Assembly (NCBI GenBank): GCA_905210845.1
Contig: CAJLYG010000087.1
Coordinates: forward strand, 1-11,384
DNA from: an uncultured Prevotella sp.
GTDB taxonomy: Bacteria > Bacteroidota > Bacteroidia > Bacteroidales > Bacteroidaceae
Length of the DNA: 11,384 nt
Direction of reading: 5' to 3'
This document shows, piece by piece, positions 1 through 7,169 of the stretch. The translations under genes and the position numbers were made by a program. The notes under the pieces are model-generated. The model searched no databases and was not told the DNA's origin. It saw only the letters and a program-made list of their open reading frames with translations. The first letter of the stretch is position 1. Each line of letters begins with the position of its first letter.

Positions 1-6
1 AAAATC

Positions 7-29
7 CTGAGCAACTTTTTGTTGCTCAG
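7..29. terminator. Perfect 9-bp hairpin upstream of the fucosidase genes
   Basis: CTGAGCAAC at 7-15 and GTTGCTCAG at 21-29 are exact reverse complements around a TTTTT loop. On the plus strand the hairpin is followed by CTACTTAAAAAG, which is not a strong U tract; on the minus strand the next bases are GATTTT. It could end a gene lying before the window, or act as a leader structure for the fucosidase transcript. The position supports the first reading, but the upstream gene is not visible. Confidence 0.45.
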
Positions 30-82
30 CTACTTAAAAAGTTTAATCTATAATATGTTGCGGAATTAAGGGAATTTATAAA

Positions 83-1858
83 ATGAAGTTGCAAGTGTTG
101 TTTTATGCATTCCTGCTTTTGTCCGTCCTTCCTGCTTCTGCACAGGATGGGATGGATAAGATGTGGGGGAAGAGTGATCAGGTGGTAAGTGAGAACCGAT
201 CCTTAGAACGTGGACATTTGTTCAAATGGGGGAAGTATGCTATGTTCGTCCATTGGGGACTGTATTCCAAACTTGCCAATGTATGGCATGGAAAGACCTA
301 TTACGGTATTGGGGAATGGTTGATGAATAAGGGCATGGCAAATGCAGACCGGGATGAATATAAGGCTACAGCCAGGATCTTTAACCCAACAAACTTTGAT
401 GCCATGAAATTGGCTCGGTTGGCAAAAGACGCGGGTATGAAATATATTGTTATTACCGCAAAGCACCACGATGGATTCGCGATGTATCACTCTGCTTGCA
501 ATCAATTTAATATTTATGATGCGACTCCTTTCCATCGTGACCCGATCGCCGAACTCGCCCGGGCTTGTAAGGAAGTGGGGATAGGATTGGGCATTTACTA
601 TTCGCATAATCAAGATTGGACTTATCCTGGAGGCTCAGGTGCTCCATGCGTAGATCCAGAAGGGAACCCAAAGTCTTTTGCTGATTATTTTAAAGAGAAA
701 TGCCTCCCTCAAGTAGAGGAACTCACGAAGAATTATGGCAATTTAGAGTTGGTTTGGTTTGATACCCCAGGGAAAATAGAGAAGGTATATGCCGAGAAAC
801 TGGCATCTGTTGTTCATGAAAACCAGCCGAAAGCATTGGTATGCGGGCGCATCGGTCATGATTTAGGCGATTACCGCTGCTTGGGAGATATGGAGGTTCC
901 TCCCGAGAATGTAGATGGACTATGGGAAAGTGTCGATGTCACGAATGACGGCTGGGGATACTCTTGGTATGATGTCAATTGGAAATCTCCGAAAAAGATC
1001 CTTACGAATTTACTCTCGACAGTCGCAAGAGGAGGTACTTATATGTTAAATGTCGGTCCAGATGGGAATGGTGATATACCTGCGTTCGTACAGCAGGCGT
1101 TGGAATCTTCAGGTCGTTGGATCTCCTCGTATCCTCAGGTTGTTTATGGAGCTTCTCCATCTCCATGGAGGCATGCCTTGCTTTGGGGAGATATTACTAA
1201 GCATGGAAACAAGTTATATCTTTTGGTTTATCAATGGCCCTCTACAGGCTTTCTGTTCTTGCCAGGATTGAAAAGCAAGATCATAAAGGCAAGCTTACTA
1301 AAAGGAGAGAAAAGAATGCGGGTGGAATTTAAGCGCCAAGGCGACTGGACGGTATTTCACATGCCACTCCAACAGCCGGAAAAGTACATCAGTGTCATAG
1401 AACTGACGATGGAGTCGGAGCAAGTGGCTGTGGATCCTCTTCAGTCGGTAGACCCTCAGATTGGGATCCAAGACCTTTCTGTATATTTCGCAAAGCCAGA
1501 AGGTTGCTCTATTTACCATTCACATTGGAAGGAGAAATTCGGTGAATGGAAATATATGTATTGCACGCATGATCTCAACCGCGGTGGAAAATTGACCTGG
1601 ACTGTTAGAATAAAGGAACCTGGAATTTATAACATCTCTTTGAAGGCAAGAGGAACAAGTCGGGTGGTTTGGAAGATAGAAAGTGATGAGGGACAGGTTG
1701 TCCAAAATGAGCAAGGCACTGCTAGCCTCTTCTCTGAGCGTCCGATGGGATGGATGAAATTTGAACGGGGAGGAATCCACACGATCACGGTTTCCATGCC
1801 TGAGGGCGGTGCACCTTCTGATTTAGCGGCCATATCAATGACCCCTATATTCTTTTAA
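83..1858 (+). CDS. Exported alpha-L-fucosidase, GH29, with C-terminal beta-sandwich-like module
   Basis: Predicted to hydrolyse terminal alpha-L-fucose from glycans such as mucin or milk-type oligosaccharides, in the periplasm or at the cell surface. The 591-residue product starts with a signal peptide (residues 1-20, cleavage near SAQ). The GH29 barrel covers about 45-350, with FVHWGLYS (55-62), AKHHDGFAMYH (126-136) and VWFDTP (224-229). D227 is the expected nucleophile. E282 in the LWES segment is the best acid/base candidate, because all three GH29 products here carry a WES motif in the corresponding region; this assignment is inferred. Residues 460-591 (pattern GIYNISLKARG, then GIHTITVSMPEGG) look like an added beta-sandwich, possibly carbohydrate-binding. 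A weak AAGGGA lies about 9 bases before the ATG. The next GH29 frame starts 3 bases after the stop, so the two were probably co-transcribed. Linkage preference cannot be read from sequence. Confidence 0.93.
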   Translation: MKLQVLFYAFLLLSVLPASAQDGMDKMWGKSDQVVSENRSLERGHLFKWGKYAMFVHWGLYSKLANVWHGKTYYGIGEWLMNKGMANADRDEYKATARIFNPTNFDAMKLARLAKDAGMKYIVITAKHHDGFAMYHSACNQFNIYDATPFHRDPIAELARACKEVGIGLGIYYSHNQDWTYPGGSGAPCVDPEGNPKSFADYFKEKCLPQVEELTKNYGNLELVWFDTPGKIEKVYAEKLASVVHENQPKALVCGRIGHDLGDYRCLGDMEVPPENVDGLWESVDVTNDGWGYSWYDVNWKSPKKILTNLLSTVARGGTYMLNVGPDGNGDIPAFVQQALESSGRWISSYPQVVYGASPSPWRHALLWGDITKHGNKLYLLVYQWPSTGFLFLPGLKSKIIKASLLKGEKRMRVEFKRQGDWTVFHMPLQQPEKYISVIELTMESEQVAVDPLQSVDPQIGIQDLSVYFAKPEGCSIYHSHWKEKFGEWKYMYCTHDLNRGGKLTWTVRIKEPGIYNISLKARGTSRVVWKIESDEGQVVQNEQGTASLFSERPMGWMKFERGGIHTITVSMPEGGAPSDLAAISMTPIFF

Positions 1859-1860
1859 GC

Positions 1861-3306
1861 ATGATGAGACGATATTCCTTCCTTTTTGTTCTTATGTATC
1901 TGTTCCTCCCAGCGTATGCTTAATGGTCTGTTCCGGAGAGCAGATTCAAAGGAAGCCCTTTGGAGAAAATCTACAAACAGGCTCCTTATCTTATGCATGT
2001 CATCAAAGACAGTGATTGGAATAAGAGTAATTTCGCGACAGAGAGTGAAATGAAATGGTACGAGGACGCTCGCTATGGAATGTATATTCATTTCGGCTTG
2101 GCTACTTACAAAAATGCGGATTTGAGTTGGGGCATGGCTGATGCTGTCGCACCAGACCAAAACAAGGGGGCTTATCCTAAGGCAGAATGGACAACGTGGC
2201 CCCAGAAACTCCGATTAGAGAAATTTTCAAAGCAACAACTCGCGAGAATACTGCGTAAATCGGGCATGAAATATGTGGTAGTGGTGACCAAGCACCATGA
2301 TGTTTTCCATCTCTTTGACACAAAATATTCTGATTTTAAAATCACGAATACCCCGTATGGGAAAGATTTCGTCCGTGAAGTCGTTGAGGCATGTCATGAG
2401 GCAGGCGTGAAGGTGGGCTTCTATTTCTCACAACGAGATTGGTATTATCCTGATTATGCACCTGTTGACACCGCATCGATTATTCCTACGGCCAAGGCTC
2501 CTTATTATGTCGCACGACCTGGGATGACGGTAAAGATGGGAGAACGGCACCAGAAGTATATTCAATATATGTATCATGTCATTCGCGAGCTCTGTACCAA
2601 CTATGGGAAAATAGATATGTTTAATTTCGACGCTGTTGCATAGAACGGGATGTTCACGGCTGACATGTGGGACGCAGAACGACTGACACGCATGATCCGG
2701 CAGTTACAACCTGGCATCATTATTAATAACAGGGCAAGCATACCTGGGGATTATGACTCCCCAGAGCAAAGGATAGGGTTCTTCCAGAACAACAGGATGT
2801 GGGAATCTTGCATGTGCTTGTGAGATACATGGTCGTATTCGCCAACAAGAGTGAAGAGCCCCATGGAAATATGGCACGACCTGCAGTTCGCTGCTTGCGG
2901 CAATGGGAACTTGTTGCTTAGCTGGGGAATGAAATGGAATGGTGAATGGGACCAGAAACAGGAAAGGACGATTTGCAAGGTAGGGTCTTATCTTCGGAAA
3001 TATGGGGAGAGCATCTATCGCACTCATGGTGGACCGTGGCTGCCAAAAGAGTGGGGAGGCTCCACTTTCAGAGAGGATACGGTCTATATACATGTTTGTA
3101 ACCCTCAAGTACGGGAAATTCTCCTGCCTAAGGTCAATGGGGTAGATTTGGCTTTGGACAAAGTGCTGACAGGGCAGAAAGTGGAGTTCCGATCCTCTGC
3201 GACAAATATCCAAATACGCTTCCATTCTGTGGAAGCCGACAAGCCTTTTGTCATGAGGCTGATCGCCTCAAGGAGCTTGCATCCTGATGATATCATCAGG
3301 GAATGA
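1861..3306 (+). pseudogene. GH29 alpha-L-fucosidase pseudogene with three in-frame stops
   Basis: One unbroken frame of 482 codons encodes a complete GH29 protein, interrupted by TAA at 1921 (codon 21), TAG at 2641 (codon 261) and TGA at 2821 (codon 321). There is no frameshift. Codons 1-20 form a signal peptide ending PAYA, and the first stop sits where CAA (Gln) would be the natural residue after cleavage. GH29 landmarks remain: GMYIHFGL, VVTKHHDVF (the usual HHDG has become HHDV), MFNFDAV with predicted nucleophile D257, DYDSPEQ, MWESC with predicted acid/base E315, and GNGNLLLSWG. The second stop comes four codons after D257, and the third follows MWESCMCL. Any single fragment therefore lacks part of the active site. 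It begins 3 bases after the upstream fucosidase stop and ends 50 bases before the next. Sequencing error is unlikely for three separate substitutions but cannot be excluded. Three different stop codons argue against recoding. Confidence 0.85.
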
Positions 3307-3356
3307 TGTCTTTTCGCAGTGAATAACAACTGATAACTTTAAAATAAATCACGACA

Positions 3357-4403
3357 ATGAAAATCTGTAATTATGTTATTCTGATGGTGTTGGCATGGGT
3401 GATGCCTTCACTGATGTCTGCTCAAAAACTGATCTTGCCCATTCCATCGGACAAGCCCAGTGCGGCACAAATGAAGCAGATCCAACGTAAGTATGGGATG
3501 TTCCTCCATTTTGGCATGAACACTTTCCATGACCAAGAATGGACGGATGGCACCAAGCCTGCGTCTTCCTACCGTCCGACAACGATTGATGCCGACCAAT
3601 GGATCAAGGGCGCCAAGGATTCGGGGATGAAATATGTGATCTTGGTTACCAAACATCATGATGGTTTCTGCCTATGGGACAGCAAATATACTGATTATGA
3701 CGTTGCAAGTTCTGGAAACAAGACGAATGTCGTGGAGGCTGTCGCCAAGGCATGCAAGAAATACCATATCGGCCTGGGCTTGTACTATTCTCTTTGGGAT
3801 AGGCACCAGAATGCTGATGTGGATAATGAGAACCTCGATGATGCTTACAATGAGTACATGATTGGGCAGTTGAAAGAATTGCTCGCCATCACAAAGAAAT
3901 ATACGCATGTGGTGGAGTTCTGGTTCGATGGGGGATGGGTGAAGCGAAACTATCGCTGGCCTGTCATGGATATTTACCAAACGATCAAGTCTGTAGAGAA
4001 AGACTGCCAGGTGGGTATTAACTGGAACTTATATGATCCATCCCATCCGTCTGACAATGTCGTTCCCGAGAAGCAGAAGAAATGGATGCCCATCCGCTAT
4101 TTCCCGACTGATTTCCGTTTGGGTGATCCTTATCTTCCTGCGGACAATGACCCGAAGGTGTTCACATACGATGCCAAACATTATTATATGCCTTGGGAGT
4201 CGACTCTCTGTATTAGTGAAAGATGGTTCTATAATACGAAAGACGCGAAATACAAGTCTCTTGATGAACTGGAAAGCATATACAAGCGGGCAACGAAAAA
4301 TGACAATATTCTCATTATTAACTGTCCGCCCAACCGAGAAGGAAAGTTGCGTTCGAAAGACCTGGAACTGTTGGGACAGCTACGTGAACGGCTGAACTTG
4401 TGA
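3357..4403 (+). CDS. Exported compact alpha-L-fucosidase, GH29
   Basis: A 348-residue secreted GH29 enzyme predicted to release alpha-L-fucose from glycans. The signal peptide spans about 1-22, with a cleavage-like SAQ. The barrel starts at once: GMFLHFGMNTF (47-57), VTKHHDGFCLWDSKYTDYD (97-115), GLGLYYSLWD (139-148) and EFWFDGGW (187-194). D191 is the expected nucleophile; E281 in MPWEST is the likely acid/base by analogy with the WES motifs of the other two GH29 products. LIINCPPNREG (319-329) matches the family's late barrel motif. It ends at residue 348 without the C-terminal beta-sandwich seen in the first fucosidase, so it is a catalytic-domain-only form. The 50-base gap upstream holds TAACTTTA (3334-3341), close to a Bacteroidetes -7 box, but no clean -33 box; an internal promoter is possible and would bypass the broken gene. 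Confidence 0.93.
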   Translation: MKICNYVILMVLAWVMPSLMSAQKLILPIPSDKPSAAQMKQIQRKYGMFLHFGMNTFHDQEWTDGTKPASSYRPTTIDADQWIKGAKDSGMKYVILVTKHHDGFCLWDSKYTDYDVASSGNKTNVVEAVAKACKKYHIGLGLYYSLWDRHQNADVDNENLDDAYNEYMIGQLKELLAITKKYTHVVEFWFDGGWVKRNYRWPVMDIYQTIKSVEKDCQVGINWNLYDPSHPSDNVVPEKQKKWMPIRYFPTDFRLGDPYLPADNDPKVFTYDAKHYYMPWESTLCISERWFYNTKDAKYKSLDELESIYKRATKNDNILIINCPPNREGKLRSKDLELLGQLRERLNL

Positions 4404-4410
4404 TGGGGAA

Positions 4411-4443
4411 GACGGGCATGACAGTGAAAGAGCCATGCCCGTC
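4411..4443. terminator. Hairpin between convergent fucosidase and araC genes
   Basis: GACGGGCATG (4411-4420) and CATGCCCGTC (4434-4443) form a perfect 10-bp stem with a 13-base loop. TGAT at 4401-4404 can pair further with ATCA at 4444-4447. It sits in the 52 bases between two convergent stop codons, as expected of a bidirectional terminator. Neither side has a long U tract. Confidence 0.6.
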
Positions 4444-4455
4444 ATCAGCCTGTTG

Positions 4456-5343
4456 TCAATATTGCTGGATTTGTCGCGCCCTATATTCGTTGGGGGAGCA
4501 TCTGACATTATTCTTAAACAAACGGGTAAACTGCGATAGGTTATCAATGCCAACATGCTCTGCGACTTCCCCGATGGTCATCTTGGTGGTCAGCAACAGG
4601 GCTTGAGCTCGTTGGATCCGTTTCATCTGGACATACTTGTTGGGCGTCATTCCTATGACCTTCTTGAATATGCGGGAGAAATGCTCTGGCGTGACGAACA
4701 TCAGCTCTGCCATGTCTGTTACCAAGATACGCTGGTCGAGGTTCTTGTCTACGTACTGGATGACGTCTTCGAGCTTCTTGTATGAGCTTGTGAAGGTTTT
4801 CCTGCGCAGGCTCTCTGGTGTTAGGAATCTGGAAAAGAGCTGTAAGAGGATGCCATTGCTCTCAACCAGATGGATGGTTTCTGTCAGGCTGCTTTGGGTG
4901 TCCACTTGGTAGATATGGGAGTCGTTGTCATAACGTTTCGGGTCAGTGACTTGCAGATCCTTATTGGGATTCAGTTCTATATAACGCCTGACGAGGAACT
5001 CATCACAAGGTTGGGGCGTTACTTTTAAATCTAATTTCGTGGGATAAGGTATGCCCGTTCCACCTACCAGGTCATCAAAGAAGCAAATGTAATAATGGTC
5101 CATGTACGTATTACATTCATAGCTGTGGAATGTGAACTTGGGGATGAGGAACAAGGTGCCAGGAGTAAGATCATACGCCACCCCGTTAACATAGACACGC
5201 CCTTCGCCTCCGTCAATATAATATAGGCGGTAGAATGGGCTGATCACGTTTTGGTAGTTCCACCAATTGCCCACTCGTTTAAAGCCAGCATAGATCATGC
5301 TCAGTGAATTGTATTGAAAAAAGGTTGCGTCCATACCCATCAT
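4456..5343 (-). CDS. AraC-family transcriptional regulator
   Basis: A 295-residue cytoplasmic regulator with AraC layout. The N-terminal half (about 15-100) looks like a cupin ligand-sensing domain, with YYIDGGEGRVYVNG (41-54) and LTPGTLFLIPKFTFHSYE (59-76). The C-terminal 100 residues carry the two helix-turn-helix units: VTDMAELMFVTPEHFSRIFKK (about 208-228) and IGEVAEHVGIDNLSQFTRLFK (about 257-277), closing with the family-typical SPNEYR. It is convergent with the fucosidase genes and shares an intergenic hairpin with the last one. Control of that locus in response to a sugar is a reasonable inference, unproven here. A Bacteroidetes promoter lies directly upstream, so close that the mRNA would be almost leaderless from the first ATG (5343). 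M2 (5340) or M4 (5334) may be the true start. Confidence 0.92.
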   Translation of the reverse strand: MMGMDATFFQYNSLSMIYAGFKRVGNWWNYQNVISPFYRLYYIDGGEGRVYVNGVAYDLTPGTLFLIPKFTFHSYECNTYMDHYYICFFDDLVGGTGIPYPTKLDLKVTPQPCDEFLVRRYIELNPNKDLQVTDPKRYDNDSHIYQVDTQSSLTETIHLVESNGILLQLFSRFLTPESLRRKTFTSSYKKLEDVIQYVDKNLDQRILVTDMAELMFVTPEHFSRIFKKVIGMTPNKYVQMKRIQRAQALLLTTKMTIGEVAEHVGIDNLSQFTRLFKNNVRCSPNEYRARQIQQY

Positions 5344-5350
5344 TTGTTGG

Positions 5351-5382
5351 CAAATATAGTTGTTTCCTCCTAAATGTGCAAA
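5351..5382 (-). promoter_or_regulatory. Promoter of the araC-family gene
   Basis: On the minus strand, TTTG (CAAA at 5379-5382) is followed after 20 bases by TATATTTG (CAAATATA at 5351-5358), an exact match to the Bacteroidetes -33/-7 consensus. Transcription should start near 5345-5347, only a few bases before the ATG at 5343. Confidence 0.75.
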
Positions 5383-5559
5383 TTATAAAGAGAATTTTTG
5401 TCTTATGATGGAATTGTCTGCGTTTTTTTCTGGGAAGTCATGCCAGTTGTTAGTCGTATATTGTTCATCTGCTTGCTCATTTTCTGGCAAAGAAGCGAAA
5501 CATTCGCTGAGTGTTGCGTCAAGAATTATTACTAAGGTCATTGCTTTTGCTTTTCTCAT
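5383..5559 (-). other. Possible 58-aa ORF or decayed lipoprotein fragment
   Basis: An ATG at 5559 opens a 58-codon frame ending in TAA at 5383-5385, one base before the araC -33 box. The N-terminus looks like a lipoprotein signal: basic MRKAKAM, hydrophobic TLVIILDATL, then LSEC where a lipobox would have LSGC. The D inside the hydrophobic core and the E in the lipobox are both one base change from G, which suggests decay. The rest (SLPENEQADEQYTTNNWHDF and on) is polar and not recognised. No clean promoter is visible upstream. It may be chance, a remnant, or a small exported protein; remnant is preferred, weakly. Confidence 0.3.
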
Positions 5560-5594
5560 TTTGTATCTTTATACTGGAGATTTTTTTATGCAAT

Positions 5595-5678
5595 AGGTTG
5601 ACAGGTTGTCAAACCCCAGTGTTTATCGGGCTTGCAACCTGATTTTAGGGTGTCAAAGGTTGACATGAGGTTGACAGG
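5595..5678. repeat. Cluster of AGGTTGACA repeats and TTGACA/TGTCAA palindromes
   Basis: AGGTTGACA occurs at 5595-5603, 5657-5665 and 5668-5676; the first and last continue as AGGTTGACAGG. Two perfect 6-3-6 dyads are built from the same half-site in opposite order: TTGACA-GGT-TGTCAA (5598-5612) and TGTCAA-AGG-TTGACA (5651-5665). The cluster lies in a 680-base gene-poor stretch (5344-6023), far from either flanking start codon. It could be a protein-binding array or a genomic repeat; no regulator is identified. Confidence 0.55.
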
Positions 5679-5691
5679 AAAAGCATATCTC

Positions 5692-5725
5692 TTGCTAAAT
5701 TCTCTCGAGAATTTATTTTTAGCAA
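5692..5725. repeat. Nested palindrome centred on TCTCGAGA
   Basis: TAAATTCTC (5696-5704) and GAGAATTTA (5707-5715) form a perfect 9-bp inverted repeat with a 2-base centre. TTGCTAAA (5692-5699) and TTTAGCAA (5718-5725) form an overlapping outer pair. As RNA this could fold into a stem with a bulge on one side; as DNA it resembles an operator. No gene is tied to it. Confidence 0.4.
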
Positions 5726-5782
5726 TGATGCTCTTGCTTTGCGAAATCGCCATGATTTGGCTCAAATACGTGTTGTGTTTTT

Positions 5783-5798
5783 CTGTGTCACGACACAG
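5783..5798. repeat. 7-bp dyad CTGTGTC-AC-GACACAG
   Basis: A perfect inverted repeat with a 2-base centre, the size of a dimeric repressor site, about 180 bases upstream of the ATPase promoter. Its function is unknown. Confidence 0.35.
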
Positions 5799-5883
5799 AT
5801 TTGTTCAGCAAAATACACATTATGTAGGATAGAAACAAGAAAACTGCGTACCCGTTTTATATATATTTTATGATTAGGTAAGC

Positions 5884-6027
5884 CTTCGAGATCCGTTCGA
5901 AATCCGTTCGAGGCGTGTGCCGGTAGATGTGTCAACAAAACACGAAAAACTTAGCGTTTTACTTTGCCATGTCACTCATTTATGCTATCTTTGCGAAAAA
6001 TCTCGTAACGAATAATTTCGCAAATGA
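5884..6027 (+). repeat. Direct repeat copy 1: ATPase promoter, leader and start codon
   Basis: These 144 bases match 7170-7302. The only differences are one base (gtgtCaac here, gtgtTaac there) and an 11-base tandem duplication present only here (gatccgttcga then aatccgttcga, 5890-5911). The repeat carries the -33 and -7 boxes, the leader and the ATG plus one base, and stops there. It is treated as one half of a duplication that brackets the ATPase gene. Confidence 0.95.
5963..5993 (+). promoter_or_regulatory. ATPase promoter (copy 1)
   Basis: TTTG at 5963-5966, a 19-base spacer, then TATCTTTG at 5986-5993 matches the Bacteroidetes consensus. The predicted start of transcription is near 5997, leaving a leader of about 27 bases. 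TTTGCGAAA (5990-5998) overlaps the -7 box and is the exact reverse complement of TTTCGCAAA (6016-6024), which runs into the start codon, so a dyad spans the initiation region and may be an operator. Confidence 0.8.
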
Positions 6028-7100
6028 ATAATCCCTTTAAATTCGGCACGTTGGTCGATGAACCTTACTTCACCGACAGAGTGGAAGAGCTTGTACGCAT
6101 TGGGCAGTTTCTGAAGAGTGAGAACCATCTCGTGCTCATCAGTCCGCGCAGATATGGTAAGTCAAGTCTTGTACGCAAGGCTGTCCGCGAGTCAGGTCGT
6201 CCTTACGTCTGGGTCAACATGCAGCAGGTGTTGAGTAGGGAAGACTTTGCTGCAAAGCTCTTGAAATCTATTTTCAAACAATACAAGATGGAGAAGGTGA
6301 AGCACTTCCTCCGCAACTTTAGGGTATTGCCATCGGTATCTGTCAATCCGATGAACGAAGAGATGAGCGTTACGTTTCAGCCTCTTGTAGATTCACGAGC
6401 CGTTTTCGAGGACTCCATGGCATTGCTCGGCGAAGTCAGTAGCGCAGAGCACAGACTGGTAGTGGTGTTTGACGAGTTCCAGGACGTGTTGGAAATCGAT
6501 AAGCACATCGATAGGGAACTGCGAGCAATCATGCAAGAACAAACGAATATCAACTATATACTTTTGGGCAGTCAGGAGTCGATGATGACCGACATCTTCG
6601 AACGCCCGAAATCGCCGTTCTATCACTTTGGCATGCTTATGAGGCTTAGCAAGATACCACAGGAAGACTTCCTCCGTTATTTGCAGGACAGACTGTCGCC
6701 AGTAACGGCCAATTCCGCATCCATAGCCCGCGGGATCTTATGTTTTACCGACAATCATCCTTACTACACGCAGCAACTTGCATCCGCCATATGGGACTTG
6801 ATAGCTCTTGGAAAAGGAGACGCAGATGTAATCAATCACGCCGTTGCCGATATAGTGCAGGCACATGATCTGGACTATGAACGGCTATGGCTGACATTCA
6901 ACAAGACCGACCAACTGATGATGAGGTTCGTCTGTCAAGGCTGTAACCCTGTCAAGTCGCGTATGCTTCCCACAAGCACAATGACCAGTTCTCTGAAGCG
7001 GCTGGCCCAAAAGGGTTACATCATCAACGGAGAGAAAGACGACTATGCCTTGGAGGACCCATTCTTCAAAGAATGGATCATCCAGCAGCAACAGCTATAA
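6024..7100 (+). CDS. ATPase of the AAA+/STAND-like COG1672 type
   Basis: A 358-residue predicted cytoplasmic P-loop ATPase. Residues 1-12 (MNNPFKFGTLVD) and YFTDRVEEL are typical of the archaeal-type ATPase_2 group common in Bacteroidales. Walker A is SPRRYGKSSL (40-49, with K46 and S47). Walker B is LVVVFDEFQD (145-154, with D150 and E151). INYILLGSQ (176-184) fits sensor 1, and HPYYTQQLA (245-253) is a conserved family motif. The C-terminus (about 300-358) has winged-helix character, with TSSLKRLAQKGYII and the late ALEDPFFKEWI signature. No transmembrane segment is apparent. Cellular roles of this family are poorly known; DNA-linked or stress-related signalling is only a guess. The gene has its own promoter and no obvious operon partner, and it is bounded by direct repeats of its own promoter and start codon, a sign of duplication or mobility. 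No clear terminator was found in the 69 bases after the stop. Confidence 0.88.
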   Translation: MNNPFKFGTLVDEPYFTDRVEELVRIGQFLKSENHLVLISPRRYGKSSLVRKAVRESGRPYVWVNMQQVLSREDFAAKLLKSIFKQYKMEKVKHFLRNFRVLPSVSVNPMNEEMSVTFQPLVDSRAVFEDSMALLGEVSSAEHRLVVVFDEFQDVLEIDKHIDRELRAIMQEQTNINYILLGSQESMMTDIFERPKSPFYHFGMLMRLSKIPQEDFLRYLQDRLSPVTANSASIARGILCFTDNHPYYTQQLASAIWDLIALGKGDADVINHAVADIVQAHDLDYERLWLTFNKTDQLMMRFVCQGCNPVKSRMLPTSTMTSSLKRLAQKGYIINGEKDDYALEDPFFKEWIIQQQQL

Positions 7101-7169
7101 CCTTGTAGGCAGACCGCCAGAGAAAGATTACACGCTCGCTGTTGGTTTGTAAGAGTTTGTAGTTACTAA

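Noticed and set aside
203..613. 136-aa minus-strand frame inside the first fucosidase gene
   Set aside because: It lies opposite a clear GH29 coding sequence and has no recognisable domain or promoter.
1921..2823. Programmed stop-codon readthrough in the second fucosidase
   Set aside because: Three different stop codons would all need recoding, and no downstream structure or known recoding signal was seen; mutation is simpler.
5360..5832. Plus-strand frames of 78 aa (5360-5596) and 66 aa (5632-5832)
   Set aside because: No promoter, ribosome site or recognisable motif; the first is antisense to the araC promoter and the second runs through palindromes.
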